Source of the DNA: Treponema bryantii
Lineage (GTDB): Bacteria > Spirochaetota > Spirochaetia > Treponematales > Treponemataceae
NCBI RefSeq assembly: GCF_900111035.1
Contig: NZ_FOFU01000001.1
Span: 380,558 to 444,557 of the forward strand
DNA length: 64,000 nucleotides
Direction of reading: 5' to 3'
The notes under the pieces are model-generated. The model was not told the origin of the DNA. It was given only the letters and a program-made list of their open reading frames with translations, and searched no databases. Below are positions 1 to 8,142 of the stretch, in pieces. Position 1 is the stretch's first letter, and every line of letters starts with the position of its first letter. The position numbers were made by a program, and so were the translations under genes.

Positions 1-1
1 A

Positions 2-1174
2 CAGGATTTGATTTTTGTTATCCTTAAAGCACATACAGAACACGGTGGAATTATTTTTGCTTCCGGTTCTCTTGAGATTTTGCCTGATGGTTACGGCTTC
101 CTCCGCAGCCCTCAGAACTCATATCTTCCTGGTCCAGATGATATTTACATCAGCCCAAGTCAGATCAGACTTTTCAATCTTAAGACCGGTGATACAGTTT
201 ACGGACAGACCCGTTCTCCAAAAGAGGGTGAACGCTTCTTTGCATTGCTCCGCATTGAAACTGTAAACTTTGATGAGCCACGTATTGCTCAGACTCGTGT
301 TCCATTTGAAAACCTTACACCGCTTTATCCAAATGAAAAGCTCCGTCTTGAAACTGTAAGTACAGAAGTTTCAACACGTATCGTTGACCTCTTTGCTCCA
401 ATCGGTAAAGGTCAGCGTCTTTTGATTGTTGCGCCTCCAAAGGCCGGTAAGACAATCCTTATGCAGAAAATTGCTAATGCCATTACAGCAAACAATCCTG
501 AAGTTTTCCTTATCGTTCTTTTGATTGATGAACGTCCTGAGGAAGTTACTGAAATGGAACGCGCTATCAAGGGTGAAGTTATTTCTTCTACTTTTGATGA
601 GCAGGCTACACGCCACGTTCAGGTTGCAGAAATGGTACTTGAGAAGGCTAAGCGCCTTGTAGAGCATAAACGTGATGTTGTAATTTTGCTCGATTCAATT
701 ACTCGTCTTGCACGTGCTTATAACCAGACTGTTCAGACTTCTGGTAAAGTACTTTCTGGTGGTGTTGATTCTAACGCACTGTTCAAGCCAAAGAGATTCT
801 TTGGTGCTGCACGTAACGTAGAAGAGGGTGGTTCTCTTACAATCATTTCTACTGCTCTTATTGAAACTGGTAGCCGTATGGATGAGGTTATTTTTGAAGA
901 GTTCAAGGGAACTGGTAACTCTGAAATTGACCTTGACCGCAAGCTTGCAGAACGCCGTCTCTTCCCTGCAATCAATATCAAAAAATCTGGTACACGTAAG
1001 GAAGAACTGCTTCTTACAGAAAATGAGCTTCAGAAAATCTGGATTCTTCGTAAGGTACTCAACCCAATGGAAGATGTTGATATCACCGAACTTATTCTTG
1101 ACCGCATGAAGAAGAGCAAGACTAACGAAGCCTTCCTTGCCAGTATGAATGCTGGTACTGCAGGCATTGAATAA
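2..1174 (+). CDS. rho: Transcription termination factor Rho (5' end outside window)
   Basis: RNA-dependent hexameric ATPase that ends transcription at Rho-dependent sites. The frame is open to the left edge: the first in-frame codons encode [15 protein letters not shown], which belong to the N-terminal part of the Rho fold, so the TTG at 8 is not the real start and the true N-terminus lies upstream. Visible parts are the cold-shock-like RNA-binding domain ([25 protein letters not shown]), the Walker A APPKAGKT, the Walker B VVILLDS followed by ITRLARAYN, and the conserved [11 protein letters not shown] and [15 protein letters not shown] stretches of the Q and R loops. The C-terminus is complete. 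A 5'-nucleotidase gene follows after 60 bp. Identification is certain; only the N-terminal extent is unknown. Confidence 0.97.
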   Translation, partial: QDLIFVILKAHTEHGGIIFASGSLEILPDGYGFLRSPQNSYLPGPDDIYISPSQIRLFNLKTGDTVYGQTRSPKEGERFFALLRIETVNFDEPRIAQTRVPFENLTPLYPNEKLRLETVSTEVSTRIVDLFAPIGKGQRLLIVAPPKAGKTILMQKIANAITANNPEVFLIVLLIDERPEEVTEMERAIKGEVISSTFDEQATRHVQVAEMVLEKAKRLVEHKRDVVILLDSITRLARAYNQTVQTSGKVLSGGVDSNALFKPKRFFGAARNVEEGGSLTIISTALIETGSRMDEVIFEEFKGTGNSEIDLDRKLAERRLFPAINIKKSGTRKEELLLTENELQKIWILRKVLNPMEDVDITELILDRMKKSKTNEAFLASMNAGTAGIE

Positions 1175-1179
1175 TAGAG

Positions 1180-1208
1180 ATTTCCCGGCACAAAAAATGC
1201 CGGGAAAT
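1180..1208 (+). terminator. Hairpin after rho
   Basis: Perfect 11-bp stem (ATTTCCCGGCA at 1180-1190, TGCCGGGAAAT at 1198-1208) with a 7-nt loop, 5 nt after the rho stop. What follows is TATTCATTTAAT, not a long T-run, so it may be a weak terminator or an mRNA 3'-end protector. Confidence 0.6.
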
Positions 1209-1234
1209 TATTCATTTAATAATCAATTTAGAAA

Positions 1235-3037
1235 ATGAGAACAAAATTAATTACTATTTTCACTATTTTTACCTTTTTAATTTCTTTTATTTCCTGTGAA
1301 CAAAATGAAGATGCCTTGCCTGAGTCTGGTAAAAAAGTCCCGGCAGGCACATACATTTTGTCTCTTATTGAAACCACCGATATTCATGGCTACCTTGTGA
1401 ACACATCGGAAGAAACTGTTCATTACAAGCTTGCCTATATTGCAGATAAGGTAAAGGATATCCGCGGACGGGGAGAGGCCTATAGTAAAGAAAAAATGCT
1501 TCTTCTTGACGGTGGCGATATTTATCAGGGGACTACAGTATCAAATCTACAGAGAGGAAAACCTCTTTATATTGCCTTTGATAAAATGGATTACGATGCA
1601 GTCGCAGTAGGAAATCATGAGTTTGACTGGGGCTTTGAAAATATGGTCGAGGCAGATGGAACCCTTCCAGCTTATGAACTTGACGGCCAGCTGTATACAA
1701 ATCCTGTGCCTGTAATTTGTGCAAATCTTTTTCAGAATGGAAGCCGTATTACAAATACAAAGGATTATGTTATCGTCGAAAAAAATGCTGTAAATGAAAA
1801 TGGTCACAGTGTTACTGTAAAAATCGGCATTATTGGATTTGCAGAAGATTGGGCTTCAAGTGTTATGACTGCCCAGTTTACTGGAAAAGGTTATGAGATT
1901 AAAGAGAATTATTCTATTGCAAAAAATATTGCAGTTGAGCTTGAAGCAAGCGGAAAATGTGATGCTACAATTCTTCTGGTGCATGGGGCTGCAGATACTG
2001 CAGTAAATAAGATTGGTAATGATTCTGTAATTGATCTTGTACTTGGCGGACACACACATGTAAATCTTTCCAGTGAAGATGGCCTTATGCCTTCTTATCT
2101 GCAAAGTGAGTCTTATGGGGAAGCCTATGCTTATGCAGAGCTTTCTTTTTATGTTGATGATGACGGAAATGTGTCTTTTGCAAACATAAGCAAAAATGAA
2201 ACAATTCCTGTTGATAAAACAAAGGATACATATACTTTTGCCGGCGAAAATGCAGAAGATCTTGATGAAGAAATTCTTAAGCTCTCCGATGTCGCAATTG
2301 AAAATGTCAGGCCTCTTCTGGAGGAGGTTATTGGTTACATTACTGTTGATGCAACCAATAATTATCCGGATACAAGTCTTTCAATTAAAGGAAGTGATGG
2401 AAGGGCAAGTGTTATGGCTAACTGGATGTGTGACATCATCCGGGAAATTGGTAATGCTGATATTGCCTTTGTAAACAGTGGCGGGGTTCGTACTTCTATT
2501 ACCCTGGATGGTTCAGCTAAAAAAAATATAACTGTTTCAGATGTATATGAAATTTTCCCTTTTGATAACCGGATTTATGTTTATGATATTACTTATGAGG
2601 AATTGCTTTCGGTTTTCGAATATGCAATGACAAGCAGTGGAAAAGGATTAATTTCCAGAGTAACTGGAATAGACTGTTATTTTACCAAAGAGAAAAAGCT
2701 TAGTGTTTCGGGTAAAACGTACACAGCTTATGCAGTTAAGTCGCTTTCAAAAGACGGAGTGCAGATTTATGCGGATGGAAAATGGGCTGACACCTGGAAG
2801 GACCGCAAGGTTAGTGTTGCCTTGAGCGAATATCCTGCTACAACAGATCGGCAGAGTTATTCAGATCCACATAATCCATTTGTTGCATGGAATGAAACTG
2901 AAAAACTTGTTCAGGATAGTCTTATAGATAATGAGAATGCGATAAAGGTATTGAAAAAGGAAGCTGCTGAAAATTCAGGATTACTTACTATAGATACTCG
3001 TCCGCATTTTATTTTGTACGAAGATATTTCGAAATGA
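1235..3037 (+). CDS. 5'-nucleotidase / 2',3'-cyclic phosphodiesterase family lipoprotein
   Basis: Predicted envelope-anchored nucleotide phosphoesterase of the UshA/CpdB class, which releases nucleosides and phosphate outside the cytoplasm. The N-terminus is a lipoprotein signal (hydrophobic run, then ISFISC-EQNE with Cys21). The metallophosphoesterase domain shows the dinuclear-metal motifs in order: ETTDIHGYL, LDGGDIYQG, GNHEFDWG, LLVHGAAD and GGHTH. The C-terminal half is the nucleotide-binding domain (IAFVNSGGVRTSI, EIFPFDNRIYVYDITYEEL). Length (600 aa) fits the family. It sits between rho and rpmE. No clear Shine-Dalgarno sequence precedes the ATG. A second member of the family is at 20098-21957. 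The exact substrate cannot be read from sequence. Confidence 0.88.
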   Translation: MRTKLITIFTIFTFLISFISCEQNEDALPESGKKVPAGTYILSLIETTDIHGYLVNTSEETVHYKLAYIADKVKDIRGRGEAYSKEKMLLLDGGDIYQGTTVSNLQRGKPLYIAFDKMDYDAVAVGNHEFDWGFENMVEADGTLPAYELDGQLYTNPVPVICANLFQNGSRITNTKDYVIVEKNAVNENGHSVTVKIGIIGFAEDWASSVMTAQFTGKGYEIKENYSIAKNIAVELEASGKCDATILLVHGAADTAVNKIGNDSVIDLVLGGHTHVNLSSEDGLMPSYLQSESYGEAYAYAELSFYVDDDGNVSFANISKNETIPVDKTKDTYTFAGENAEDLDEEILKLSDVAIENVRPLLEEVIGYITVDATNNYPDTSLSIKGSDGRASVMANWMCDIIREIGNADIAFVNSGGVRTSITLDGSAKKNITVSDVYEIFPFDNRIYVYDITYEELLSVFEYAMTSSGKGLISRVTGIDCYFTKEKKLSVSGKTYTAYAVKSLSKDGVQIYADGKWADTWKDRKVSVALSEYPATTDRQSYSDPHNPFVAWNETEKLVQDSLIDNENAIKVLKKEAAENSGLLTIDTRPHFILYEDISK

Positions 3038-3053
3038 TTGTATACGGATTTTT

Positions 3054-3093
3054 AAGGTTTTAACGGTAATTTTGTTTTAGAACCTTTTGTGTT
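3054..3093 (+). terminator. Possible terminator after the 5'-nucleotidase gene
   Basis: AAGGTT (3054-3059) and AACCTT (3081-3086) can pair, with additional T/A pairs inside, followed by TTGTGTTT. The loop is long, so this is a modest candidate. Confidence 0.4.
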
Positions 3094-3113
3094 TATGGGG
3101 TCTAGCAGGACTT

Positions 3114-3165
3114 CCGCAGCGCCAACATTACTGAATTAATTAATAATGTGAAAGCCATGTGGCGG
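3114..3165. other. Imperfect nested palindrome in the rho-rpmE spacer
   Basis: CCGC near 3114 can pair with GCGG near 3161, GCC with GGC inside it, and ACATTA (3125-3130) with TAATGT (3144-3149) at the centre. It lies upstream of the rpmE promoter. I see no ORF in this 309-bp spacer; together with the promoter and the rpmE leader this palindrome accounts for most of it. Function unknown. Confidence 0.35.
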
Positions 3166-3188
3166 CAATAAATTTACAAGTTGCGCAC

Positions 3189-3217
3189 TTGACCTGATAA
3201 TTTGATTTTAATATAAT
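3189..3217 (+). promoter_or_regulatory. rpmE promoter
   Basis: TTGACC (3189-3194), 17-bp spacer, TATAAT (3212-3217). The expected start near 3224 leaves a leader of about 120 nt before rpmE. Confidence 0.75.
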
Positions 3218-3285
3218 AATTTAATCATTTTTATCTTGTGATATTATTTTTGTAATTTGTTGACGGTAGCGGAATGATGGTAGTT

Positions 3286-3346
3286 CTGATAGGACAAGCC
3301 AGGGGCAGCCGGGCGTAATATCGGGCAAGAGTATAGGAGTTATAAT
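3286..3346 (+). promoter_or_regulatory. Possible structured leader of rpmE
   Basis: CTGATA (3286-3291) can pair with TATCGG (3319-3324) and encloses a GC-rich segment with an inner GCC/GGC pairing. The ribosome binding site TAGGAG follows. Ribosomal protein L31 leaders that regulate their own gene are known in several phyla; no match to a known family is claimed. Confidence 0.35.
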
Positions 3347-3556
3347 ATGAAAAAGGGAATCCACCCAGACTACAAACTTACAAAGATTACTTGCGTATGC
3401 GGTAACGTAATCGAAACACGTTCAACTGTTGAGAACATCCACGTTGAAATTTGTTCAGCTTGCCACCCATTCTATACTGGTAAGCAGAAACTCGTTGATA
3501 CTGCAGGTCGTATCGATCGCTTCAACAAGCGTTACGGTATTAAAGACAATAAGTAA
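3347..3556 (+). CDS. rpmE: 50S ribosomal protein L31 (zinc-binding type)
   Basis: Small protein of the large ribosomal subunit. At 69 aa it has the typical L31 form: MKKGIHPDY start, Cys16, Cys18, Cys36 and Cys39 (CVC and CSAC), which make the zinc site of the C+ class, and the conserved [21 protein letters not shown] good ribosome binding site (TAGGAG) precedes the ATG. The gene has its own promoter at 3189 and is closed by a strong terminator. Because zinc-type L31 proteins can be exchanged under zinc limitation in other bacteria, a zinc-free paralogue may exist elsewhere, but none is in this window. Confidence 0.97.
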   Translation: MKKGIHPDYKLTKITCVCGNVIETRSTVENIHVEICSACHPFYTGKQKLVDTAGRIDRFNKRYGIKDNK

Positions 3557-3576
3557 TTTTATAATTATACTTTATC

Positions 3577-3607
3577 AAAAAGACTTCCGTATGGAAGTCT
3601 TTTTTTT
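3577..3607 (+). terminator. Terminator of rpmE, probably bidirectional
   Basis: Stem AAAAAGACTTCC (3577-3588) with GGAAGTCTTTTT, loop GTAT, then a T-run. The A-run on the other side makes it equally usable by the convergent methyltransferase gene that ends at 3612. Confidence 0.9.
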
Positions 3608-3611
3608 ATCT

Positions 3612-4754
3612 TTATTTCAAAACAAATTCCCAAACTTTATGAGCTTTCTTTCCTGCATAGTCTTGTGGAATTGTTTCTTCTGTTATTTCTTTCCAGATGA
3701 AGTCGGTGCCGGCTGCGGTTTTCGCTGGGATTTTTGAGATGTCGAATTTTATACGTTCTGAGTTTGTGGAGAAGTAAAGTCTTCCGCCCGGTGCAAGGAT
3801 ATTAAGACAGTCTTTCACTAGCTGCGGCCAGTCGCGGTTTATATCCAGCACATCTGTTGTTGACTTGCTGTTACTGAAGGTGGGTGGATCCAGAATAATC
3901 ATATCAAAAAGTTCTTCTGCTTTGGGCTTTCCGCTTTTTGCAGCAACTGCTTTTTCCTGCAAATAACGCATGCAGTCTGCACGGGTAAAAACATATCGGT
4001 TTTTGTCAGTAAAGCCATTTAACTTCATATTATCTTTTGCCCATGTAAGATATGTGTTTGATAAATCCACAGATTCTACATAAGATGCATTTCCCTGGGC
4101 AGCATAAACAGAAAAGCTTCCTGTATAACAGAAGAGATTAAGTACACGCTTTTTGCTTGCAGTGTCGCGAACAACAGTCCTGAGAGGACGGTGATCAAAG
4201 AAAAGTCCTGTATCAAGATATGTTGTAAGGTCTACGCGGAAAATCTGTCCCTGTTCCTGAACGAATCCGCTGATTTCCTGTGCATTGTCATTTTTCTGAT
4301 ATTGTTCATCATCCTTATGGCTCTTATGTCCGCGGGATTTTTTTACGATATGAGAAGCTTCAATTCCAAGTACAGCGCTGGCAGCTTCTGCCATTGCATT
4401 CAGCCATTCAGCTTCATCTTCATCTGATTTTTCATAAGGACGTTCATAAAGATAGAGTACTGCATAAGTTCTTTCTTTAATTCCCTGTTCAACTGTCGGA
4501 TCATTTGCAGAAAGACGGGCGTTCTGGTCACTCATAAATCGGGCAGTTTCAATTACAGAATCAACTCCATCCGGAAGAAATTCATAAAGATCAAGACTTA
4601 CTGGAACTTCCGGAATATCACGGTCATAAAGTCTGTAGCAGCTTATTCTGTTTTTTCGTGCCCACTTACGGAGTTCCTTATATTTTTTTTTCAAACGGTT
4701 AGAAAAAAGCTCCGCCTGATAGCTTGTTTTAGTCTGTGTATCGGAATTATTCAT
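3612..4754 (-). CDS. 23S rRNA (guanine-N7) methyltransferase, RlmK-like
   Basis: S-adenosylmethionine-dependent methyltransferase. The whole protein follows the C-terminal (RlmK) half of E. coli RlmL, which makes m7G2069 in 23S rRNA: NRLKKKYKELRKWARKNRI, CYRLYDRDIPEVPV, a YLDTGLFFDHRPLR block before the Rossmann domain, the SAM motif LNLFCYTGSFSVYAA, and the catalytic-site motif DPPTFSNSKS. At 380 aa it is a stand-alone version without the RlmL THUMP/m2G half. It is divergent from the small gene at 4792, whose -35 box begins 3 bp from this start codon. The alternative is RlmI (m5C1962), but the N-terminal block matches RlmK better. Confidence 0.85.
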   Translation of the reverse strand: MNNSDTQTKTSYQAELFSNRLKKKYKELRKWARKNRISCYRLYDRDIPEVPVSLDLYEFLPDGVDSVIETARFMSDQNARLSANDPTVEQGIKERTYAVLYLYERPYEKSDEDEAEWLNAMAEAASAVLGIEASHIVKKSRGHKSHKDDEQYQKNDNAQEISGFVQEQGQIFRVDLTTYLDTGLFFDHRPLRTVVRDTASKKRVLNLFCYTGSFSVYAAQGNASYVESVDLSNTYLTWAKDNMKLNGFTDKNRYVFTRADCMRYLQEKAVAAKSGKPKAEELFDMIILDPPTFSNSKSTTDVLDINRDWPQLVKDCLNILAPGGRLYFSTNSERIKFDISKIPAKTAAGTDFIWKEITEETIPQDYAGKKAHKVWEFVLK

Positions 4755-4756
4755 GC

Positions 4757-4784
4757 TTGAAGTTTACCACATATCTGTTATAAT
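4757..4784 (+). promoter_or_regulatory. Promoter of the 67-aa protein gene
   Basis: TTGAAG (4757-4762), 16-bp spacer, TATAAT (4779-4784). Only 7 nt separate the -10 box from the ATG at 4792, so the transcript should begin at or next to the start codon. Confidence 0.65.
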
Positions 4785-4791
4785 TAAAACT

Positions 4792-4995
4792 ATGACTGCG
4801 ACTGAAAAATATCTTGCTATGAATAATGAATTCTGTAAACTTCGTGATGCAATTTACGAAAGTAATGTAGTAGAAGCAGATGAAGATGAAAATGTTCAAC
4901 AGAGTGTACAGATGGCTCTGGGAGTTTTGTGCCAGTATCTGGATTACTACAAGGAATTAAACAAGGTTAAAAGCCGCGAAAAAACAAAACAATAA
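4792..4995 (+). CDS. Small acidic protein of unknown function (67 aa)
   Basis: I do not recognise this family. The start is placed at the ATG at 4792 (MTATEKYLAM) because TATAAT ends 7 nt before it; an in-frame ATG at 4753 lies upstream of that promoter and would overlap the start of the opposite gene. The protein is probably helical, with an acidic centre (EADEDENVQQ), the stretch MALGVLCQYLDYYKEL and a basic tail. There is no signal peptide. The membrane-protein gene at 5025 follows after 29 bp and is likely co-transcribed. Confidence 0.65.
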   Translation: MTATEKYLAMNNEFCKLRDAIYESNVVEADEDENVQQSVQMALGVLCQYLDYYKELNKVKSREKTKQ

Positions 4996-5024
4996 ACAGA
5001 TATTGTTTTAAGGAGAGAGGTTTA

Positions 5025-6026
5025 ATGAAGAAATTCTTTTCAGTATTGCTCAGCATTCTTTTTGCTGTGTGTCTTTTATTTACTTTACTGCTTTCTGTAG
5101 TACGTTTTAATTTCAGTTATTCTTCAATTACAAAAATGCTTAGCGAAATGATGAAGCCGGTTGCTGCTGCTCCTGTTGCAGAAGATGGACTTTTTCATCC
5201 GGAAGATATTCACTATATGCTTGCAGGTTATGAAGATTATGGGGAATTTGATTTCAGCAGTGTTGATTTAAGTTCAATTGATATGACCAATATGGACGTA
5301 AATGCAATTGTTGAGACATATCTGGAAGCTGCCGGCATTGAAGTTGAGCCTGAGTTTGTAGCAGAGGTTCTTGCTTCTCCTGATATATCAGAATTTGTAG
5401 ACAAGTATGTTGGTGAAATCGTTGATTATATGACAGGTACAACACAAGAACTCAATATAAATCCTGATGATATTTTGAATGTATTGAACAAGTCAATTGA
5501 TATGTATGAAGAGCATACAGGAGAAGTTGTTGATAGAACTGGAATGAAGGAAGCTGTTACAAACAGTGTTGCAGAAGCAAAAGTTCAGCTGGAAGAAAGT
5601 CTTGATCAGGTAAAAGCAGAAAATGCTGAAACTCTTTCGTATTTGAAAAAACTCGATTTACTGCTTTCGTTGAAATTCTATCTTCTTTGTATTTGTGTTT
5701 GTGTCGTTTTAGCTTTAATACTATTTTTGATTAACCGTAATATTTTCGTCTGGTTAAAATATGTATTTTTACCATGCTTTATTGATGGTCTGATTCTTTT
5801 CATAATTGCTATTGCTGGCAGCGGTATTCTTCCTGGAATTCTGAAGACAGTTATCTCTCAAAATCAACTTCCAGGAGGAGTGTACGAAGGAATCTGGAGT
5901 ATTGTTGCTAAACTTCTTTCTCAGATGAAGATTTATGGAATTATAAGTGCTGTTCTTGGTATTGCGTTATTTGTTTTTGGAGTATCTCTGGATAAAAAAA
6001 CTTCTGTGGCAGCTGCTAAAGAGTAA
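5025..6026 (+). CDS. Membrane protein of unknown function (333 aa)
   Basis: No family recognised. A strong ribosome binding site (AAGGAGAGAGG) fixes the start. One N-terminal membrane segment (about residues 5-27) is followed by an acidic region of about 180 residues facing outside (FHPEDIHYMLAGYEDYGEFDF, repeated SSVDLSSIDMTN, a helical part with EEHTGEVVDRTGMKEAV), then three further segments (about 215-237, 243-262 and 300-322). Large extracytoplasmic loops inserted after the first helix are common in spirochaete envelope proteins, but no function can be inferred. Likely in an operon with the gene at 4792. Confidence 0.75.
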   Translation: MKKFFSVLLSILFAVCLLFTLLLSVVRFNFSYSSITKMLSEMMKPVAAAPVAEDGLFHPEDIHYMLAGYEDYGEFDFSSVDLSSIDMTNMDVNAIVETYLEAAGIEVEPEFVAEVLASPDISEFVDKYVGEIVDYMTGTTQELNINPDDILNVLNKSIDMYEEHTGEVVDRTGMKEAVTNSVAEAKVQLEESLDQVKAENAETLSYLKKLDLLLSLKFYLLCICVCVVLALILFLINRNIFVWLKYVFLPCFIDGLILFIIAIAGSGILPGILKTVISQNQLPGGVYEGIWSIVAKLLSQMKIYGIISAVLGIALFVFGVSLDKKTSVAAAKE

Positions 6027-6039
6027 ATAAAGCGGATTT

Positions 6040-6062
6040 AAGGGGGATTCGTCTTTCCCCTT
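6040..6062 (+). terminator. Hairpin after the membrane-protein gene
   Basis: AAGGGGGA (6040-6047) pairs with TTTCCCCTT (6054-6062), 13 nt after the stop. No long T-run follows directly. Confidence 0.5.
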
Positions 6063-6128
6063 AGTTCAAGTACTTCTTTTACATATAGTAAAGAATGCGT
6101 AATTTATTGACGATATATATAAAGTAGT

Positions 6129-6296
6129 ATGGATAATCAGCAGATTAGGGAAATTTTGGAAAGTCTCATAACAGAAAGAAAAGTTCGTCCTCCTGTTAAA
6201 CTTATTTCTCAGGAAAAACTTGATAAGCTGATAGATTCCTATTACAAAGAACAAAAGGAACCTGTAAAAAGCAGAGTTTCACCTCGCGCTCACTAA
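6129..6296 (+). CDS. Predicted 55-aa protein of unknown function
   Basis: A complete short ORF (MDNQQIREILESLITERK to SPRAH) in an otherwise gene-free 424-bp spacer. It reads as an ordinary protein: amphipathic helix, a VRPPVKLISQEKLDKLIDSYY segment and a basic end. Codon use resembles its neighbours. A TATA-rich stretch (TATATAAA, 6114-6123) ends 5 nt before the ATG and there is no Shine-Dalgarno sequence, a pattern shared with other genes here. Existence is likely but not proven. The rest of the spacer (6297-6450) holds only AT-rich DNA with a TATAAT at 6351-6356 and a small TGACC/GGTCA hairpin (6422-6437) before the helicase ribosome binding site. Confidence 0.5.
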   Translation: MDNQQIREILESLITERKVRPPVKLISQEKLDKLIDSYYKEQKEPVKSRVSPRAH

Positions 6297-6450
6297 ATCA
6301 GCGATTTATTGTAACTATCTACTTATATATACATAATCTCCAAAAAACATTATAATAATAATCTCAAAAATTTGCATTTATCCCACGGCCTGTGTGTGCG
6401 TGCGGTAAAAATATATTTGTGTGACCCTGTGTGGTCAGTAAAGGAATCTT

Positions 6451-8127
6451 ATGGATTTTACAGAGTTTGGTCTTGATGAAAGACTTTTGAAGGGAATTGA
6501 AGCCGCCGGTTATGTTACATGTACTCCGGTTCAGGAACAGGTTATTAAGGCTTCTAAAGCAGCAGAGGGAACAAAGGGCCCTGATTTGTACGTTCAGTCT
6601 CAGACTGGAACTGGAAAAACCTGCGCATATCTCGTAGCAGTAATCGGAGAGATGGTTAAGGCTGAAAATGCAGGAAAAAAATGTTTGATTCTTGCTCCTA
6701 CACGTGAGCTTGCAGTTCAGATTGAAGAGGAAGCAAAGGTACTTGTTGGAACAAGCGGACTTAAGGCTTTCTCTGTTTACGGTGGTGTTGGTTACGAAAA
6801 GCAGATTGCCACTCTTAAAAAAGGTGTGGATATTGTAATTGGTACTCCTGGTCGCGTAATTGATTTGAATGAGGGTGGAAATCTCGACCTCAGCAATTCA
6901 CATTTCTGCGTAATTGATGAAGCAGACCGCATGTTTGATATGGGATTTTACGATGATCTTCGTAAGATTTTGAAGAAGCTTCCAGAAGCAGAAACTCGTC
7001 AGACTATGCTTTTCTCTGCAACTCTTAACACATATGTAAAGAATCTTGCATGGGAATATACACGTGATCCTGTGGAAATCACAATTGAAGCTGAAAACAT
7101 TACAGTAAGCGAAATTCAGCAGGAACTTCTTCATGTTTCATCTGATGAAAAAATGAAGCTCCTTGTTGGAATCCTTAAGCATGAAAATCCAGAATCAGCA
7201 ATCATCTTCTGTAACACAAAGCGCAGCTGTGAAGTAATTGCAAAGCGTCTTGTAATCAATGAGATTCAGGCTGAGTTTATGATTGGAGATCTTCCTCAGT
7301 CTAAGCGTCTTGCAATCCTCAAAAAGTTCAAGGCTGGAGAAATTAAGATTCTCGTAGCAACTGATGTTGCTGCCCGCGGTATCGACGTAGATGACCTTGC
7401 TATGGTAATCAACTACGACCTTCCTGTTGAAGCTGAAAACTATGTACACCGTATTGGTCGTACAGCTCGTGCCGGTAAATCTGGTAAAGCATATACTTTC
7501 TGTTCTGAACAGGATGTTTATAACCTTCCAGCTATTGAGCGCTATATCGAAATGTCTATTCCAGCAACTGTAGCTTATCCAGATCAGATGGAAGAAGATA
7601 AATCTGCCGGTATGTATATTAAGACTGAAAACTGGCGTGGGGACGATGATTATGATAACCGCGGTGGTTACCGTAAGGGTAAGGACGGCGATATTCATAA
7701 CAGACGTCGTGATGACCGCGATGGGCGTGGACACGGAAAACGTAACGGACACGGTCGCGATGACAAGCGTGATGACCGCCGCCATGACGGATATAAGAAA
7801 GACGGCTACAAGAAAGGTGGAAAAGGTCGTGATTTCGAAAAGCGCGGAAAGAAGCCTTACATCGATCCTGCTAAACTCGCTGGTCTTTCATACGAAGAGC
7901 GCATGAAGATGTATAAGGATGCTTATGCTTCTGGATCTGTTTCAAAAGGTGCAAAAGACATCTACAAGAAGGGCGGATATAAGAAGGGTGATTATAAGAA
8001 AGGCGATTACAAGAAGAACGGTAAAAAGCCATACAACAAATCTTATAACAATAACCGTCCACAGCAGAAAGCTGCTCCTGAGAAGAAGTCATTCTGGCAG
8101 AAAGTAAAGAGCTTCTTTGGTAGATAA
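6451..8127 (+). CDS. DEAD-box RNA helicase with long basic C-terminal tail
   Basis: ATP-dependent RNA helicase, likely acting in ribosome assembly or RNA turnover. All core motifs are present in order: Q motif (TPVQEQ), motif I SQTGTGKT, PTRELA, GTPGRVID, DEAD, SAT, VATDVAARGIDVDDL, and HRIGRTAR. After about residue 380 comes a tail of some 180 residues rich in Arg, Gly, Asp and Lys, with RGG-like stretches and three repeats of KKGDYKK type, ending in KKSFWQKVKSFFGR. Such tails bind RNA non-specifically in other DEAD proteins. AAAGGA before the ATG sets the start. The ABC-F gene follows after 15 bp with its own ribosome binding site, suggesting a translation-related operon. Confidence 0.92.
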   Translation: MDFTEFGLDERLLKGIEAAGYVTCTPVQEQVIKASKAAEGTKGPDLYVQSQTGTGKTCAYLVAVIGEMVKAENAGKKCLILAPTRELAVQIEEEAKVLVGTSGLKAFSVYGGVGYEKQIATLKKGVDIVIGTPGRVIDLNEGGNLDLSNSHFCVIDEADRMFDMGFYDDLRKILKKLPEAETRQTMLFSATLNTYVKNLAWEYTRDPVEITIEAENITVSEIQQELLHVSSDEKMKLLVGILKHENPESAIIFCNTKRSCEVIAKRLVINEIQAEFMIGDLPQSKRLAILKKFKAGEIKILVATDVAARGIDVDDLAMVINYDLPVEAENYVHRIGRTARAGKSGKAYTFCSEQDVYNLPAIERYIEMSIPATVAYPDQMEEDKSAGMYIKTENWRGDDDYDNRGGYRKGKDGDIHNRRRDDRDGRGHGKRNGHGRDDKRDDRRHDGYKKDGYKKGGKGRDFEKRGKKPYIDPAKLAGLSYEERMKMYKDAYASGSVSKGAKDIYKKGGYKKGDYKKGDYKKNGKKPYNKSYNNNRPQQKAAPEKKSFWQKVKSFFGR

Positions 8128-8142
8128 TTGAGGGGATAATAA

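Noticed and set aside
3041-3346. A missed gene in the rho-rpmE spacer after the nucleotidase
   Set aside because: No ORF with a ribosome site; the stretch is explained by a weak terminator, a palindrome, a promoter and a leader.
7195-7785. 196-codon ORF on the minus strand inside the DEAD-box helicase gene
   Set aside because: Antisense to a clearly conserved coding sequence, with composition expected of a frame shadow and no recognisable domain.
7640-8060. Tandem DNA repeat or CRISPR-like array in the helicase 3' region
   Set aside because: The periodicity comes from codons for Lys-Lys-Gly-Asp-Tyr and Arg-Gly repeats in the protein tail; no spacers or conserved repeat length.
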